A DNA stretch of 64,000 nt from Zarea fungicola (Eukaryota > Ascomycota > Sordariomycetes > Hypocreales > Cordycipitaceae). Position 1 is the first letter of the stretch. Each line of letters begins with the position of its first letter. The notes under the pieces are model-generated. The model saw only the letters and a list, made by a program, of their open reading frames with translations, ran no database searches and had not been told where the DNA came from. Shown here piece by piece: positions 23,705 to 35,558 of the stretch. A program made the position numbers and the translations under genes. The stretch spans positions 23,789 through 87,788 of the forward strand of contig FWCC01000133.1 of assembly GCA_900169235.1 (NCBI GenBank), in the 5' to 3' direction.

Positions 23705-24625
23705 ATGTCCGAATACTGGAAATCTACGCCCCGGTACTGGTGCAAGTACTGCGCCGTCTATGTACGCGACACCAAGCTCGAGCGCGCAAACCACGAGTCG
23801 ACCGGCCGCCACCAGGGTGCCCTCAAGCGAGCCCTGCGCGACCTGCACCGCAGCCACGACCGCGACGAGCGAGACAAGGATCGTGCAAAGCGAGAAATCG
23901 ATCGTCTCAATGGCGTAGTTATCCCATCCACATCAACTGCTGCGGGGGGGTCACAATTATCCAATGCGTCGTCAAAACCCACGCCGCCACTACCGTCTCA
24001 AGCCGTCGCGACGGAAGCCTCGCTCAAGAGACAACGAGAGCAGCTCGCAGAGCTGGGGGTCGCGATACCAGATAGCTTTCGGTCCGAGATGGCCATGCCG
24101 GGGGAGTGGACGGTGACGAGCACACGCATCATTCAGACGAGCAGCAGCGGCGACAACGAACCGGGCAAAGTGGAAGCGAGAGCGTCGGGGGTGCGGAAAC
24201 GCGAGGAGACAGAGGAAGAGGCGGCGCATGAAGAAGCCATCAAGGGCCTGTTCAAGAGGCCGAAGCGGTGGGGACGAGACTCCAAGGCCTTGGGGGATGA
24301 CCAGGAGGAGGCGGAGCTGGAGGCACTGCTTAGCGGGTCTCTTGTGAAGAAGGAGATGAAGAAGAATCAGGAGTCTGATGACGGAGCTGGCGAAGGGGAA
24401 GTGGTCAAGAAGGAGGAAGGGAATGATATCAAATCGGAGGAAGGCAGAGAAGAAGAAAACGGCCCGGAGTTTAGAATGGAGCCGCCTGTCAAGGACGAGC
24501 CTGATACAGCGGCGGCGAGTGGCTGCCTCGGTGAGGTTCCAACCAGGGTAGAAGCTGCGGATGCTGGAGCTGGAGCAGCGGTGGTGTTTAAGAAGCGGAA
24601 ACCCAAGGGTTTGCGGACGAAATGA
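23705..24625 (+). CDS. U1-type (matrin-like) zinc-finger protein, WBP4/FBP21-like
   Basis: Intronless, 306 aa. The N-terminus is a U1-type C2H2 finger: Cys13 and Cys16 in WCKYC, His30 and His36 in NHESTGRH, preceded by MSEYWKSTPRYW, which is characteristic of WBP4/FBP21 relatives. These are spliceosome-associated proteins that bind other splicing factors; the finger contacts RNA or protein. A charged helical stretch follows (residues about 43-70, ALRDLHRSHDRDERDKDR), then a low-complexity acidic/basic tail (many EE, KK) with nuclear-signal-like KKRKPKG at the C-terminus. No WW domain (two spaced Trp with the family pattern) is visible, unlike the animal WBP4. Likely nuclear. Family assignment is good; the exact function is inferred. 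Confidence 0.85.
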   Translation: MSEYWKSTPRYWCKYCAVYVRDTKLERANHESTGRHQGALKRALRDLHRSHDRDERDKDRAKREIDRLNGVVIPSTSTAAGGSQLSNASSKPTPPLPSQAVATEASLKRQREQLAELGVAIPDSFRSEMAMPGEWTVTSTRIIQTSSSGDNEPGKVEARASGVRKREETEEEAAHEEAIKGLFKRPKRWGRDSKALGDDQEEAELEALLSGSLVKKEMKKNQESDDGAGEGEVVKKEEGNDIKSEEGREEENGPEFRMEPPVKDEPDTAAASGCLGEVPTRVEAADAGAGAAVVFKKRKPKGLRTK

Positions 24626-25883
24626 TGACGAAATAAAAGTGAGATGCTTTGCATCCTGTATATCTAGCATACTGTAGAGCATTTTGGCCAAGAGGCCGAG
24701 CATCGACAGACATGATGATACCCCTTTGAGAATCTATACTTTCTGCTAAATGGCGTTTCCCGCACCCCCTCTCTGGGGTTTAACAGTTAAAGATGGCCAT
24801 TCATGAATGAAATGGGTCAGATTGGGAAACTTCAAAATCAGATCAAATTAGCCCATTTAGCGCAGCCGCCCTCCTGTCAAGGCTTGCCGAGCTCCGTTCC
24901 GTCCCAGGCCTGCCTTTCTTCGACACGGAGATTTCGACCTGTATGCGCAAACAAAGCCCGATCTGTCTCTTGTAGGGGCTAATATGGATACTTCTGGGTT
25001 GGCGGATAATGCACGAGGTAATTACGGGTGGGGGGAGGACACGGAAAGCGGCGACGGAAAAGTAAATAATTTTCATGTTGAAAAGGGCAAATAAAGCTTG
25101 AGGGTGAGAGAGCAGCGTGGACCTGTTTTCCTTTCCCTTGACTATTCAACCATGTTTCTCTCTTAAACTTGTGTGCGGAGATTTAATAGTGATTGTACAT
25201 TTGCTTGCTCTTATAGCTGCCTTGGACTCGAAAAATGACGGAATGATGGATGTCGGATGTGTACTTTGCAGAGATAGTTACCCCGCCGCCAGAAGGGGCC
25301 ACTATGGTCGCCATTTCGGCGCCGAAGCTTGGCGGTCCCAGAAAATAAAAAACAGTAACTGTAGTAATAAAAAGTTGTATTAATATAAAATAATAGTCAT
25401 TTCTGTGAGGCTCTATGCCATTGAATTTTGGCCACGGAGAAGGCTGTAATTACGGCAATCAAGCCATAATTTCCGATTTGTCATGTAGTTGGTCCAATGT
25501 CGCGAAGGAAACTAACTCCATTTCCGTACCCGATAGCATAGCCTACCATAACAAGTTACCGTCGGCCTGTATTGTCCACCACTGCCAACATCTGGTTGGT
25601 TAATTTTTGTATTAGCAGATGGAGTGGCTTCTATGGCGTCAAACAGGTCCAGCCAGTGAAGCAGAGCTCTCCACTGCCACTACCTACCTAGAGCTAGCGA
25701 TGACCTCGACGAGGGGGGGCCGAGAGTGAGCCGGAGAAGGCTAAAGAAAATTGTCAAAGTCGGCAAGTGATAAAAGGCATCCAGCGTCCACGTCAACGAT
25801 TGTGCCATTGTACCCGTGCCATTTGTCTTGACCAAACTTGCAACTTGCAAAGTAACCACACTTCCCAGTTTATACACTTCGCA
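24626..25883. other. intergenic region before the dienelactone hydrolase gene
   Basis: About 1.26 kb with no supported gene. It holds the 3' untranslated region of the zinc-finger gene and the promoter of the next gene. Several short open frames are present without motifs. Confidence 0.5.
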
Positions 25884-26967
25884 ATGGCTTCTAACCCTCC
25901 CGCACGCTGCTGCACCCTTGGCTCGCTTCATGAGTAAGTTTTCGCTGCCCCTCACCCACCTCTCTTGTACAACCCCTCCCGCAAAAAAGTTGAACGAGTG
26001 CGACCTACCCCTCCATCAAGGTGTATGTAGCTGTGCAATCTTAGCCTCAGATTCACAGCTCCTTCACGAATTACTAAGATACGTTGGACAAGAAGAGGGA
26101 AAAGGATAAAAAATATAATTGAATAAATAAATGTAATGCTAACAAAATACTGCACAGGGGCCAGCCCAAGGGCAAGTCCATCAAGATTGCCGACAACATC
26201 GACGCCTACCTCGCCACCCCTGCCGAGGGCGTCGCCCGCAAGGATGTCGGTATCCTCTACCTGCCCGACGTCATTGGCATCTGGCAAAACAGCCAGCTCA
26301 TGGCTGACAGCTTCGCCGAGCGTGGCTACGTGACTATCCTCCCGGATCTCTTCAACGGCGACCCCGTATTGCTCGACCGCCCCGAAGGCTTCGACATTAT
26401 GCAGTGGCTCGCCAAGGGCACCAAGGGTGACAACCCGCACACCAAAGAGTATATTGACCCCATCGTTGTCAAGGCCATCCAGGCCCTTCGCGACTTGGGT
26501 GTCAAGCACATTGGTGCTGTAGGCTACTGTTTTGGCGCCAAGGTACGCTTCCCAACCCGTCTCTAACCATCACGAGAGCAAAAGAGGGAGAAGAAGAAGA
26601 AGAAGAAGAAGAAGGGCTAACAATTTTTTTTAAAAAAAAAATTCAGTACGTCGTTCGCCACTACCATAGCGGCATCGAGGTTGGCTACGTCGCCCACCCT
26701 TCCTTTGTCGAGGAGGAAGAACTTGCTGCCATCACTGGTCCTTTCGCCATTTCCGCCGCTGAGACAGACTCCATCTTCCCCGCCGAGAAGCGCCACAAAT
26801 CTGAGGAAATTTTGCTCAAGACCAAGCAGCCGTACCAGATTAACCTCTACTCAGGCACCACTCATGGCTTCGCCGTCCGCGGCGACCTCAATGTCAAGGA
26901 GCAAAAGTACGGCAAGGAGCAGGCTTTCCTCCAGGCCGTTACCTGGTTCGACACTCACCTCGGCTGA
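25884..26967 (+). CDS. dienelactone hydrolase family protein
   Basis: Predicted cytosolic alpha/beta hydrolase of 251 aa. Exons are 25884-25933, 26158-26542 and 26647-26967. The first intron is long for this window (224 nt, GTAAGT...CTAACAAAATACTGCACAG); the second (104 nt) carries a (GAA)8 tract and A/T homopolymers. The catalytic triad of the dienelactone hydrolase family is clear: nucleophile Cys141 in GYCFGAK, Asp186 in SAAETDSIF and His218 in THGFAVRG. The short first exon encodes MASNPPARCCTLGSLHE, matching the usual N-terminus of fungal homologues (PxxCC.xG..HEG.PKG), which supports the start and long intron. The family hydrolyses cyclic esters such as dienelactone; in fungi most members have no proven substrate. 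Confidence 0.9.
26590..26613. repeat. (GAA)8 microsatellite in an intron
   Basis: Eight GAA units lie within intron 2 of the dienelactone hydrolase gene, followed by adjoining T and A homopolymers just before the acceptor at 26645-26646. Likely polymorphic in length. Confidence 0.85.
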
Positions 26968-27219
26968 ATACATGGCAGCAAGATATAAAAGAAATAAGAA
27001 CGCTGGCAGCAGAAGCTAAGCTATGCCGAAGTGTTCAAAGGAAAGGAACAAAACCAGAGAAGGGGGTTGCAAATTGCTCTTTGCAGAGACGTAAATATTT
27101 CATGAAATCTTCATAAATGAGAATAAATATGCATTCTTTTTATCGTGTTTTTTTTCTGTTATTATTAGCCTGTCTTTTAGAACGAACCACAAACTGCATT
27201 TATCAACAGTTACAATAAT

Positions 27220-30200
27220 ATGGTGTTCTCTGCAACGGTCAGGGCGGCCCCACTAGTCGCAGCTAGCTGTTACGCCACCTGCAGACTAACAGAAACGTCC
27301 AGTTGGCATCATCAGTTGCTACCAAACCAAAGTTACAAACGACAACGACAATCTCCCTTCTTCCAACACCCGCAACCCCCCGCAAAAGCAACACCAACGC
27401 AGCAGACGATACGCAAACGCAAAACAGAAAATGTTCAAGACTCGACCCTAATGGCCGTTACTGCCGATCCAATGAGCCCGCGGTTCTCGCCGCCGCTCGC
27501 TGTATCGCTGGCCTCGACAGACGACACCAGCAGCACCCTGCTACTCCCCGACGCCGTGATGCAGATGGGAGCAGCCCAGCTGCAGCCGCCCGCCGACATC
27601 AAAAGCAGAGGCAGAAATGTACGATCCCAAACGACCAGCAATCCCGGGCGAACATGGACAGAACACCATCAGCTCATCAACGGCCCAGGTGACGACGGCT
27701 TGAAGAATGGGGTCGACCGGGGTCGAAGCAACAACCCTCGTCAGGACCCAGAGGCGCAATACCCCCAGCAGCAGCCCACACCGCCGCCGCAGGACGACGA
27801 CGACGACGACGGCAATGACGGGCGACATCAGTATCATCCACTGCCACAGCACCAGCATCCGCACCAAAAGACCAAGTCCAGACGTGGAAGCTCAACTGCA
27901 AAGTCTGGTGCCGGCTCTGCGGATACCATTCAGAGACTGCCCGCCTCAGAAATTCAGCACCTCATGTCATCGCCGCAGTCACTGCCCATTGGCCCCGCGC
28001 CACCTGGGGCGACCCGGCCGTCTTTTGACCACGGCAAGTTCTCACAGCAGAAAGAGGCCATCCGAAAGGCGCTCCTCGCGCAGCCCGAGTTGGAGTTGCG
28101 CCCTTCGCGCGACGGACACCTGCATCAGGTGCCCCAGAGATCTAATGGACTCGGAATATTCGATGGCCGCAGCGGTGCAGAGGCTAGAAGGCCACGGGAC
28201 GGGTCGCCGCGATCTGGGTCGCCGCGGACAGTGTCGACGCCGCCACCGACGGGTCGATCCAAGATATTTGACCCCCCGCCGTATTCGGCGGCTGCCACAA
28301 CCGCCCCGCGTTCAGCGATGCGACCGCCGTCCCTAAATCTACACCATGACGAGGCTACCGGAGAGAAGCGGCTGAACGGGATCTTGCCCTCGCCGGCCAT
28401 CAAGACTGGCCCGGCGGCCATGGCATCTACTAATGCCCCCGAACCTAAAGCACCTGGCAGCCGCGCACCGTCGCCCATGCCGTCCATGATTCCGCTGCCC
28501 CCCATGTCACTACCGACGCACCTGCAGCTGGAGCTTGCGGCACAGCGCCCAAGCCCCCTCTACATCCACCACTCCCACACGAGTGACGTTCCCTACGAGT
28601 CGAGCGCTGTCAAATTCGAGCGCCTGCTAAACGTCCTTCTCCTCCCACCCTATCTCGAACGAACGCTGTACTTTGGCGCGCTGGCCTGTCTGGACGCTTG
28701 GCTGCACACATTCACCATACTCCCAATTCGCTTCTTCATGGCCATTGGCGTTCTCGTGCGCTGGTGGGTGTATATTATCTGCAAAGAGGTCAAGTGGCTC
28801 CTGGGTTTTGTTTGGGGTGGCATTGGCCGTCTTTGGCAGCGCATATGGTCACGAAGGGGACGAAAAGCTGCCGGTGATACGACACCAGCTGACGACAGGT
28901 CACGCAGCATGAGCCGAGCAAGTGAAACCAGAGTTGCTTCCGCTGGCGTAGACGGACAGAGCACCAACGCACAACCAGGGACAACCGTAGCACAGCAGCG
29001 ACGGCCCTCTGCACAGCATCGGGACTCGGGACCGGGCCCCAAGACGGGTGCGTTCCGCCACCGTCGCACTAAATCCATGCCCTCGAATCTGTCTTCGTAC
29101 CACAAGGCCGACTTGCTACAAGGCGCCGTCATCCTGTGCAGCTCCTTTGCACTCATGACCCTCGACGCCTCTCGCATGTACCATTTTATCCGTGCCCAGT
29201 CCGCCATTAAGCTCTACGTTATTTTTAATATTCTAGAGGTCGGTGACCGCCTTCTCTCAGCTCTTGGGCAAGATATTCTCGAGTGCCTGTTTAGCGCCGA
29301 AACGCTCTCTAGGAACGCGTCCGGCCGGTCCAAGATTTTGCTGCCCGCCGGCATGTTTGTCCTTGCACTGATATACAACTGCCTGCACTCGATTGCGCTC
29401 TACTACCAGGTCATTGCGCTCAACGTCGCTGTCAACTCGTACTCGAACGCGCTGCTGACCCTGCTCCTCTCGAACCAGTTTGTCGAGATCAAGAGCACCG
29501 TGTTTAAGCGCTTTGAAAAGGACAACCTGTTCCAGCTGACTTGTGCAGATATCGTGGAGAGGTTCCAGCTCTGGATCATGCTGCTCATCATTGCGATGCG
29601 GAACATTGTCGAGGTTGGTGGGCTTTCGGTGCCCGGCGCTGGCTTTGGTGAGACGGACATTGATGGCAGCGGTAGTGGGGTGCCGCGGCATCATCCGTCC
29701 ATCCTGCCGCATAGCTTCACGGCGCTGCCGTCGTGGCTGTGGTCGGGCGAGGTGCTGTCACCATTTTTGATTGTGATAGGGAGTGAGATGCTGGTGGACA
29801 CGATCAAGCACGCCTACGTCACCAAGTTTAACAATATCAAACCGCACTTTTACTCCCGCACGCTGGATATTCTCTGCAAAGATTACTACACTCATGTAAG
29901 TCTTAACATATAAACCATGACTGTTCCCCTTAGCAAAATGAAATAAGGAACCCCGCCCCGACCAGAAAAAAATTAAACTCAAACCCCTAACATGTGGAAA
30001 TAGGCCTTTACCAGGCCATCGCTTACCCGCCGCCTCGGTCTCGCCGTGATTCCACTCTCGTGCCTCTTTATCCGCGCTTCCATCCAGACCTACCACATGT
30101 TCCTCGCCACCTACCTACCCATGCCGATGCCCGCCTCTACGCAGACCTCACTCACGCAGGAGTCCGCTCGCCCCTCGTCGCCCGCCATGATGGCCGCCCT

Positions 30201-30681
30201 CAACCGCTTCGACGCGCTGATTCGCGACTCCCTCGGTCGCGCCACCTACGGCTACCCCTACGGCTCCCCTCTTAACGCCAGGCCCTGGTACGCGTGGACG
30301 TCAGACGACCTGATTGCTGCCCTGACCATGGTCGTCGTCTTCTTTATCGCCTTTCTCGTGCTCCTCATTGTGAAGCTGCTCCTGGGCATGGCGCTGCTCA
30401 AGTACGCGCGCGGTCGCTACGCGGCCATGAAACACAAGGAGCAGCTCCAGGCACTGGGCAAGCTGGAGCGCGAGCCGTATGAAGGAAAGGGGCGTCGGAT
30501 TGGCGGGCGTGGGGACGTGGAGGTGACGGATGACGGCAAGAGATGGATTCACGCGGACAAGACGGAAGGCCTCGTCAAAAGCGGTGGTGGCGGGAAAGGC
30601 AGGAGGGCAGATGATAAAAAAGCAGAGTCGGATTATAATGGCGTGTCTCGGTATGACATGGTAAACAAGCGCATTTGGTGA
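27220..30681 (+). CDS. TAPT1/DUF747 family multi-pass membrane protein
   Basis: Predicted polytopic endoplasmic-reticulum type membrane protein of 1117 aa. Exons are 27220-29895 and 30004-30681, separated by a 108-nt intron (GTAAGT...CTAACATGTGGAAATAG). Residues 1 to about 450 are low-complexity and probably disordered (Pro, Ser, Gln and Arg rich, with a run of seven Asp near 27796). The conserved part starts near SAVKFERLLNVLLLPPYLER and continues with several hydrophobic helices and the DUF747 stretch KADLLQGAVILCSSFALM, IFNILEVGDRLLSALGQDI, CLHSIALYYQVIALNVAVNS, FVEIKSTVFKRF. The tail after the intron has one more membrane span and a basic cytosolic end. Relatives include human TAPT1 and yeast Emp65, the latter implicated in protein folding in the ER. 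An alternative start at 27451 (residue 78, MAVTADP) is equally plausible. Confidence 0.85.
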
Positions 30682-31188
30682 TGAAAATAATCTTGTCCTT
30701 TCGGGGGGATTATTTCACGACTTTCGAGATTTTTCCACTTGACAGGCCGTCCCGCCTTTCCTGAATCCGTACATAGCAACTTTTGTAATTCACATATAAA
30801 TAGACATATGCATGCATCAAGCAGATCGAGTATTCACGACATTGTTCATCACCAGCCAAATAGCCACGTAAACTAAGTTGCAAATTAAATCAATTTTATG
30901 AGCCCTGATTCAGGTAACTCGTTCCGGATCCCACTCTATTACTCCCCTTCCCAAGGTATACCTTTTTTATCCCGTCCGTCCGTCCGCCCTACCAAAACCT
31001 CATCAAATTCCGTTTTCAATCATCGCTTCATAGTCTAAATCGTCAAAAAGCAAAAAGTCCCCCTACTAACACGCTATGTAAATATAAGTATTCTTGAAAA
31101 GTCATGTCCAATCATGTTGCCACCTTTTTAATTCCAGTCATTCTTTTTTCGTCTTTGTTTTGCTTTCCTTTTTCTTATTGGTCATTCT
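30682..31188. other. convergent 3' intergenic region
   Basis: Lies between the ends of the TAPT1-like gene (+) and the karyopherin gene (-). It should hold both 3' untranslated regions. No gene seen. Confidence 0.6.
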
Positions 31189-34100
31189 TTATTCTAGACC
31201 AGCAAGCTTCAGCAAAGTTGGGTTGTTGGCCAGCAGACCGGGCTGGGCCTTGTAGAGGATACCGACAGCACGATGCAAAAGCTCGCGAGTAGCAGGCTCG
31301 AGCTGCTCCTCAGGAGGAGACAGAACCTTCTCGAAGATAGCGAGGAGCTGAGGCGTCAGCTGCTCTACAGTCTGGTTAGACTGCTCGTACAGGGAGAAGA
31401 TGCACTGGTAGATGGGCTCGTTCTCCTCGTAGTCCTCCTCGAGAGGAAGAACATTGACAATGGCGGGCAAAGCCTGGCTAACGAAACCGTTGTCAGAGTT
31501 CTTCATCATCATGCGGCAAAGAGCGCCAGCAACGTTGTCAGTGAGACGCATCTCACGCACGGCGATGAGGGGCTCAAGCTTCTCCCAGATCTGAGGGTAC
31601 AGGGGGAAGGTCTTGGACGTGTCGGCCGAGGTGTAGATCAGCAGACCGATGGCGTAGGCAGCGTTCGACTTGGCAAGCGCATCGGGGTCGGTAAGACGGC
31701 GGCCGAGGGCCTGACCAAGGGACTCCGTGAACGGAGTCATGGCCTCACCAGCATGCTTGAGAACCTCGGCAATGGTACCGACGGCGGTGGAGCGGTGGAG
31801 GTCTTCTGTCGAGCTGGCCAACTTGAGAACGGGCTTCTCAAAGATCTTCCAGAGCTCAGCAAACGACGGTCCGAGCGCAGTGGCAAGGCCAATCACGACA
31901 TCAAGAGCAGTGTCGACAACAAGCCAATCGTACTCGGAGGAGCCAGCATCAATATCCTGCTCACCCTCCTCATCACCGAGGTCCTGTTGGCAAGGGTGTG
32001 AGCCAGTGATTATCAGGGTAATGACGGAGACAATCTCCTGAAGCATCTCGGCATTGGAGGCAAGCACAGCAGGACCGCAAGCCTTGAGAGCAGCAGCAAC
32101 ATTGCGGTTGATATCGGTAATGACGTTTCTAAGATGCCATTTCAGTTAGCACTGGCCAAATATATATAATCATAGATAGGCAAGGAATGGCGAGAATATT
32201 TTGCAAATCAGGAGTAGATAAGGCGTGTTCTCAGCAACCGCAAGATGCGTCTGAGTGAGCTGGGTATAACGCAAGGTATTTCATCATGCAAAGGCAACAA
32301 GAAAAGGAAAAGAGATAAAACTGAAGTTACGTACCGTTCGCCGTCCTCGGCCCACAGGTTGTTGGTAGCTTGCTGAAGGGTCTGGCCAATGCTTACAATG
32401 GAAGCAGGGGGTGAGTGCTTGGGAGGCATGCCAGGCTCCCACTTGAGGCCAGCGCTGGTCTCCCAAACCTGGAAAACACGGGTATAGGTTCTCCACAGAG
32501 TGGAGACGGCAGACTTGCGGCAGCCTTCATATGTGTGCTCAACGAAAGGAGTAATCTTCGCGATCGTCTGTTCGGTATAGGTTTCCAGGTTGCTGCTGTT
32601 GCACGAGTTGGAAATGACATCGCCGAGAACATCAAGAGCAATCTCCTGCTCAAGAGCAACGGCAGTGACAGCACCCAGGCCCTCGAGATCCTCCAGGTCT
32701 GCCCATTCGTCGTCATCGGCACCATCAGTAGCAATGGCAAGGTCGTCCTCGCTAGTGTCGGTCTTGACCTTGATTTTCTTGCCACCAACGACGATGGAGC
32801 CTTCACCGAGAAGAGCCGCATCGACACCAGGCAGGTCAATCTCCTCCTCTTCGAGATCGAGAGAGGCAAAAAGGCCCTTGAAGACACCGTCAAGGAAGTG
32901 GCCAAACTGGTCCTGGTAAACCTTGGACAGGCTGGACCAGAGGATGAAGCTGGTCTCCTTGAGTCTGGGGTTGTCGAGGTGGAGAGCCTCCTCGCTGGCC
33001 TTCATGAGGTCCATGACGTAAGGCTGGAAAGCCTCCGCGCCAACAACAGTGGCGATACGGCCCAAGCTGTCGCACGTAGCACTGCGCAAGTTCATCTCTT
33101 CCTCAGTCTCCTTGATCATGACAAACCTGCCAAGAGCCTTCATGACCTCCTCAAAGTAGGGCTGGAAGCTAGACTCCATGGAGGAAGAAATAGCACCAAG
33201 AGCAGAAGCCGCACCAGCACGAACACCAAAGTCGTCGTGGGCGAGGAGCTTGACCATGGGGCCGATCAGGTTAGGGCCAAACTGAGCCATGACCTTGTTT
33301 TCAACACCGTCGCCAAAGGTATCCAGAGCACCGCAAGCACATCTAATAATGGCGACATTCTTCTTGTCGTTGCCAGCCTGGGAAGCAGCCTCGAGGTTCT
33401 TGAGGACAGCAGACAGAATCTGCTCATGGTGAGAAGCCATCTCATCAACCATCTCCTCGGCAAGGTGGATAAGACCAACGAGAGCGGCATGGCGGACCTT
33501 AAGCTCGCTGTCGACAAGGAGGCCAACAATACTGGGCAAAAGGGGCTCAAGCTGGGTAGAGATGAAATCGGGGGCACCAGCAGCGGCATTACCAAGAGAG
33601 AGCATGGCCGACATTCTGTAGCTGGGGTCCTGGCTAGCAGCAAATGTAGGGAACTGTTCCAAGAGAGGAACTATGACCTGGCGGGGTGGCAGGGCGCTGG
33701 CAAGCTCATCAACCAGGCCAATGGCAGATCTGGCGGGAGACATGTCGTCATCATCATCCTCGTCCTCGAGCTCAGCAACAATATGCATGGCACCGATCAT
33801 CATACGAGAGGGGACGTCGTTCATGGCCTGCAGCTTGCGAGGGCGGAAGTGAACGCACTGGATGAGGAAAGCGAGGGCTTGTGAACGAGCATCCTCCTCA
33901 GCCTGCTTGTTGCCGGCAAGGTCCATCATAAACTGCAGAAGCTCCTGGAGATGGGAGCCGAAGAGGGCAGAGTCGAAAGCGATGAAGTTGTGGAAAACCT
34001 CGAAGATGACCTTGTAGTTCTCCTCATCCTCAGCCTCGACTGTGGCCTTGAGAATGTTGACCATACTGGGAAGGAAGCTGGCAATAGCCTCGACAGACTT

Positions 34101-34786
34101 GGCGTCCTCCTCAGGAATAATATTGCCGAGAATGGCACCGACAGCACGCACAATGTTGATACGGACCTCCTTGCTGTCCGGGTCCTCGATGCGAGAGCGG
34201 AACAGCTGCAGAAGCTGATGTGTGTGGTCGCTGAAGTGAATAGGGTCATTCTCAAGCATGGCGTAGATCAGGTAGGATCCGACCTCTCGGGCAACGACAT
34301 TGTCGTTGTTGGTGAGGGGAATGATTTGCTGGAGGAACTCCTCTCCCTGCTGGTTCTCCATATCGAGGGTAACGATATCAGCAATCAGGCGGGCCAGAGA
34401 GTGGCGGTTGGCATTTGACGTCTCCTTGAGCGAGCCCTCGAGGAGGTGAGTGCGGCACAGAGACTTTTGGTCCTCGGCCACCTCATCCCAGTGCTTTGGA
34501 GCAATACGCGCAGCCTGGACAGAGGCGAGCTGTCGGATGGAAGCCTCGCCATGGGTGAGGGCAATCTCAACGAGGAGAAGTAGAGACGCGGGCTTGGAGT
34601 AGTAGTTCTTCTGAAGGTCGGCCGTGACAGCTTTGACCTGTTCCGTGTCGGCTGGCAAGCGAGAAGAAACATCTGGTTAGCGGTGATGTTCGGCAAACAA
34701 AGAGGCGGCGTGTAAAGGCTTAGGAGAGCGAAATACATACGAACTTGGCTGGCCTGCAGCAACTGGACGAGCTTATCCTTGTCCAT
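31189..34786 (-). CDS. KAP123: karyopherin / importin beta-4 subunit KAP123
   Basis: Nuclear import receptor of 1100 aa, built of HEAT repeats. Exons (minus strand) are 34786-34741, 34651-32335 and 32128-31189, with introns of 89 nt (GTATGT) and 206 nt (GTACGT). The N-terminus MDKDKLVQLLQASQVPDTEQ is supplied by the short first exon. QLASVQAARIAPKHW and the following importin-N region match KAP123/importin-4; the acidic insert ELEDEDDDDDM (about residue 320) and HEAT motifs such as VRHAALVGLIHLAEEM and VRAGAASALGAISSSM follow. KAP123 carries ribosomal proteins and histones H3/H4 into the nucleus in yeast and binds Ran-GTP. The long second intron was checked for a hidden exon; the protein runs on directly (AEDGER/NVITDINRN), so none is needed. 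KAP121/PSE1 is the nearest alternative but the N-terminal region fits KAP123 better. Confidence 0.9.
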
Positions 34787-35558
34787 TTTGACTCTTAACT
34801 CGCCGGTGAAGGCTCTTGAGAGAGAAAAGAGTTTTTTTGGAAGTTGGGTAGGATTGTGTGAAGGAAGGGAAAAAAATTTCCAAAGAGCCGGGGTCACCAA
34901 AAAAAAACTTAAGAGGGGTCGCAATTTGCCCCGCCGCTGCCTTGGTACCTGAACGGACGTGTCTCCCTTATTAGTTATGCTGAGACCCCGGCACAAATGG
35001 GAGAACCGAAACTTGTGGTAGGCCAATGCTATTTAAAATTGTTGTGAAGCACGGAATATCTAGTGTGAATCGAATATTTTCTTGTCCTACACTTTCAAGG
35101 CCGTTCTACGCTGGTAGAACAAAATCTTTCATGCCTTGATATGGGAACGGGAAGAAAAAGCTCACCTGCTAGTGTCGGCCACCTAAGTTCTACTGGGGTA
35201 CCTAACGGCTTATTTGAAGGAGCATTGCGCCCATCCTGGGCCGAAAAAAAACACCCAAATAATTCGTTGCTATACTAATATATAAAGAGGCTGAGTTCTC
35301 ATGTTACACTTTTCGCCTTGAGTCCCGCGCTTCCAGCCATGGCACCCCTAGGTCAAAACCTAGACATTAACGCGTTGAAAAGAACAACTGTCTTTTCGTC
35401 GGCACCAAATGGAGGACATCACGCAACCGCCCATTAAAAGTTACAAACCGAGGTCTATTCCATTGCAAAAACACCACTTCATGATGCTTCTTATATCTCT
35501 CTGCTATTTTACTCCACTTTTCGTTTCAACTAGACCAGACTGTAGCGGAACTGGGCTA
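34787..35558. other. promoter region of the karyopherin gene and 3' flank of the next gene
   Basis: No gene seen. It contains the 5' leader and promoter of KAP123 (minus strand), with pyrimidine-rich stretches on that strand, and the 3' flank of the minus-strand gene at 35559. Confidence 0.5.

Noticed and set aside
31273..32001. 242-codon plus-strand frame antisense to KAP123 exon 3
   Set aside because: Shadow of the real gene; composition mirrors the HEAT-repeat coding strand.
32415..33884. 489-codon open frame on the plus strand, antisense to KAP123
   Set aside because: It lies wholly inside the karyopherin coding exon, has no homology I recognise, and is explained by codon bias of the true strand.
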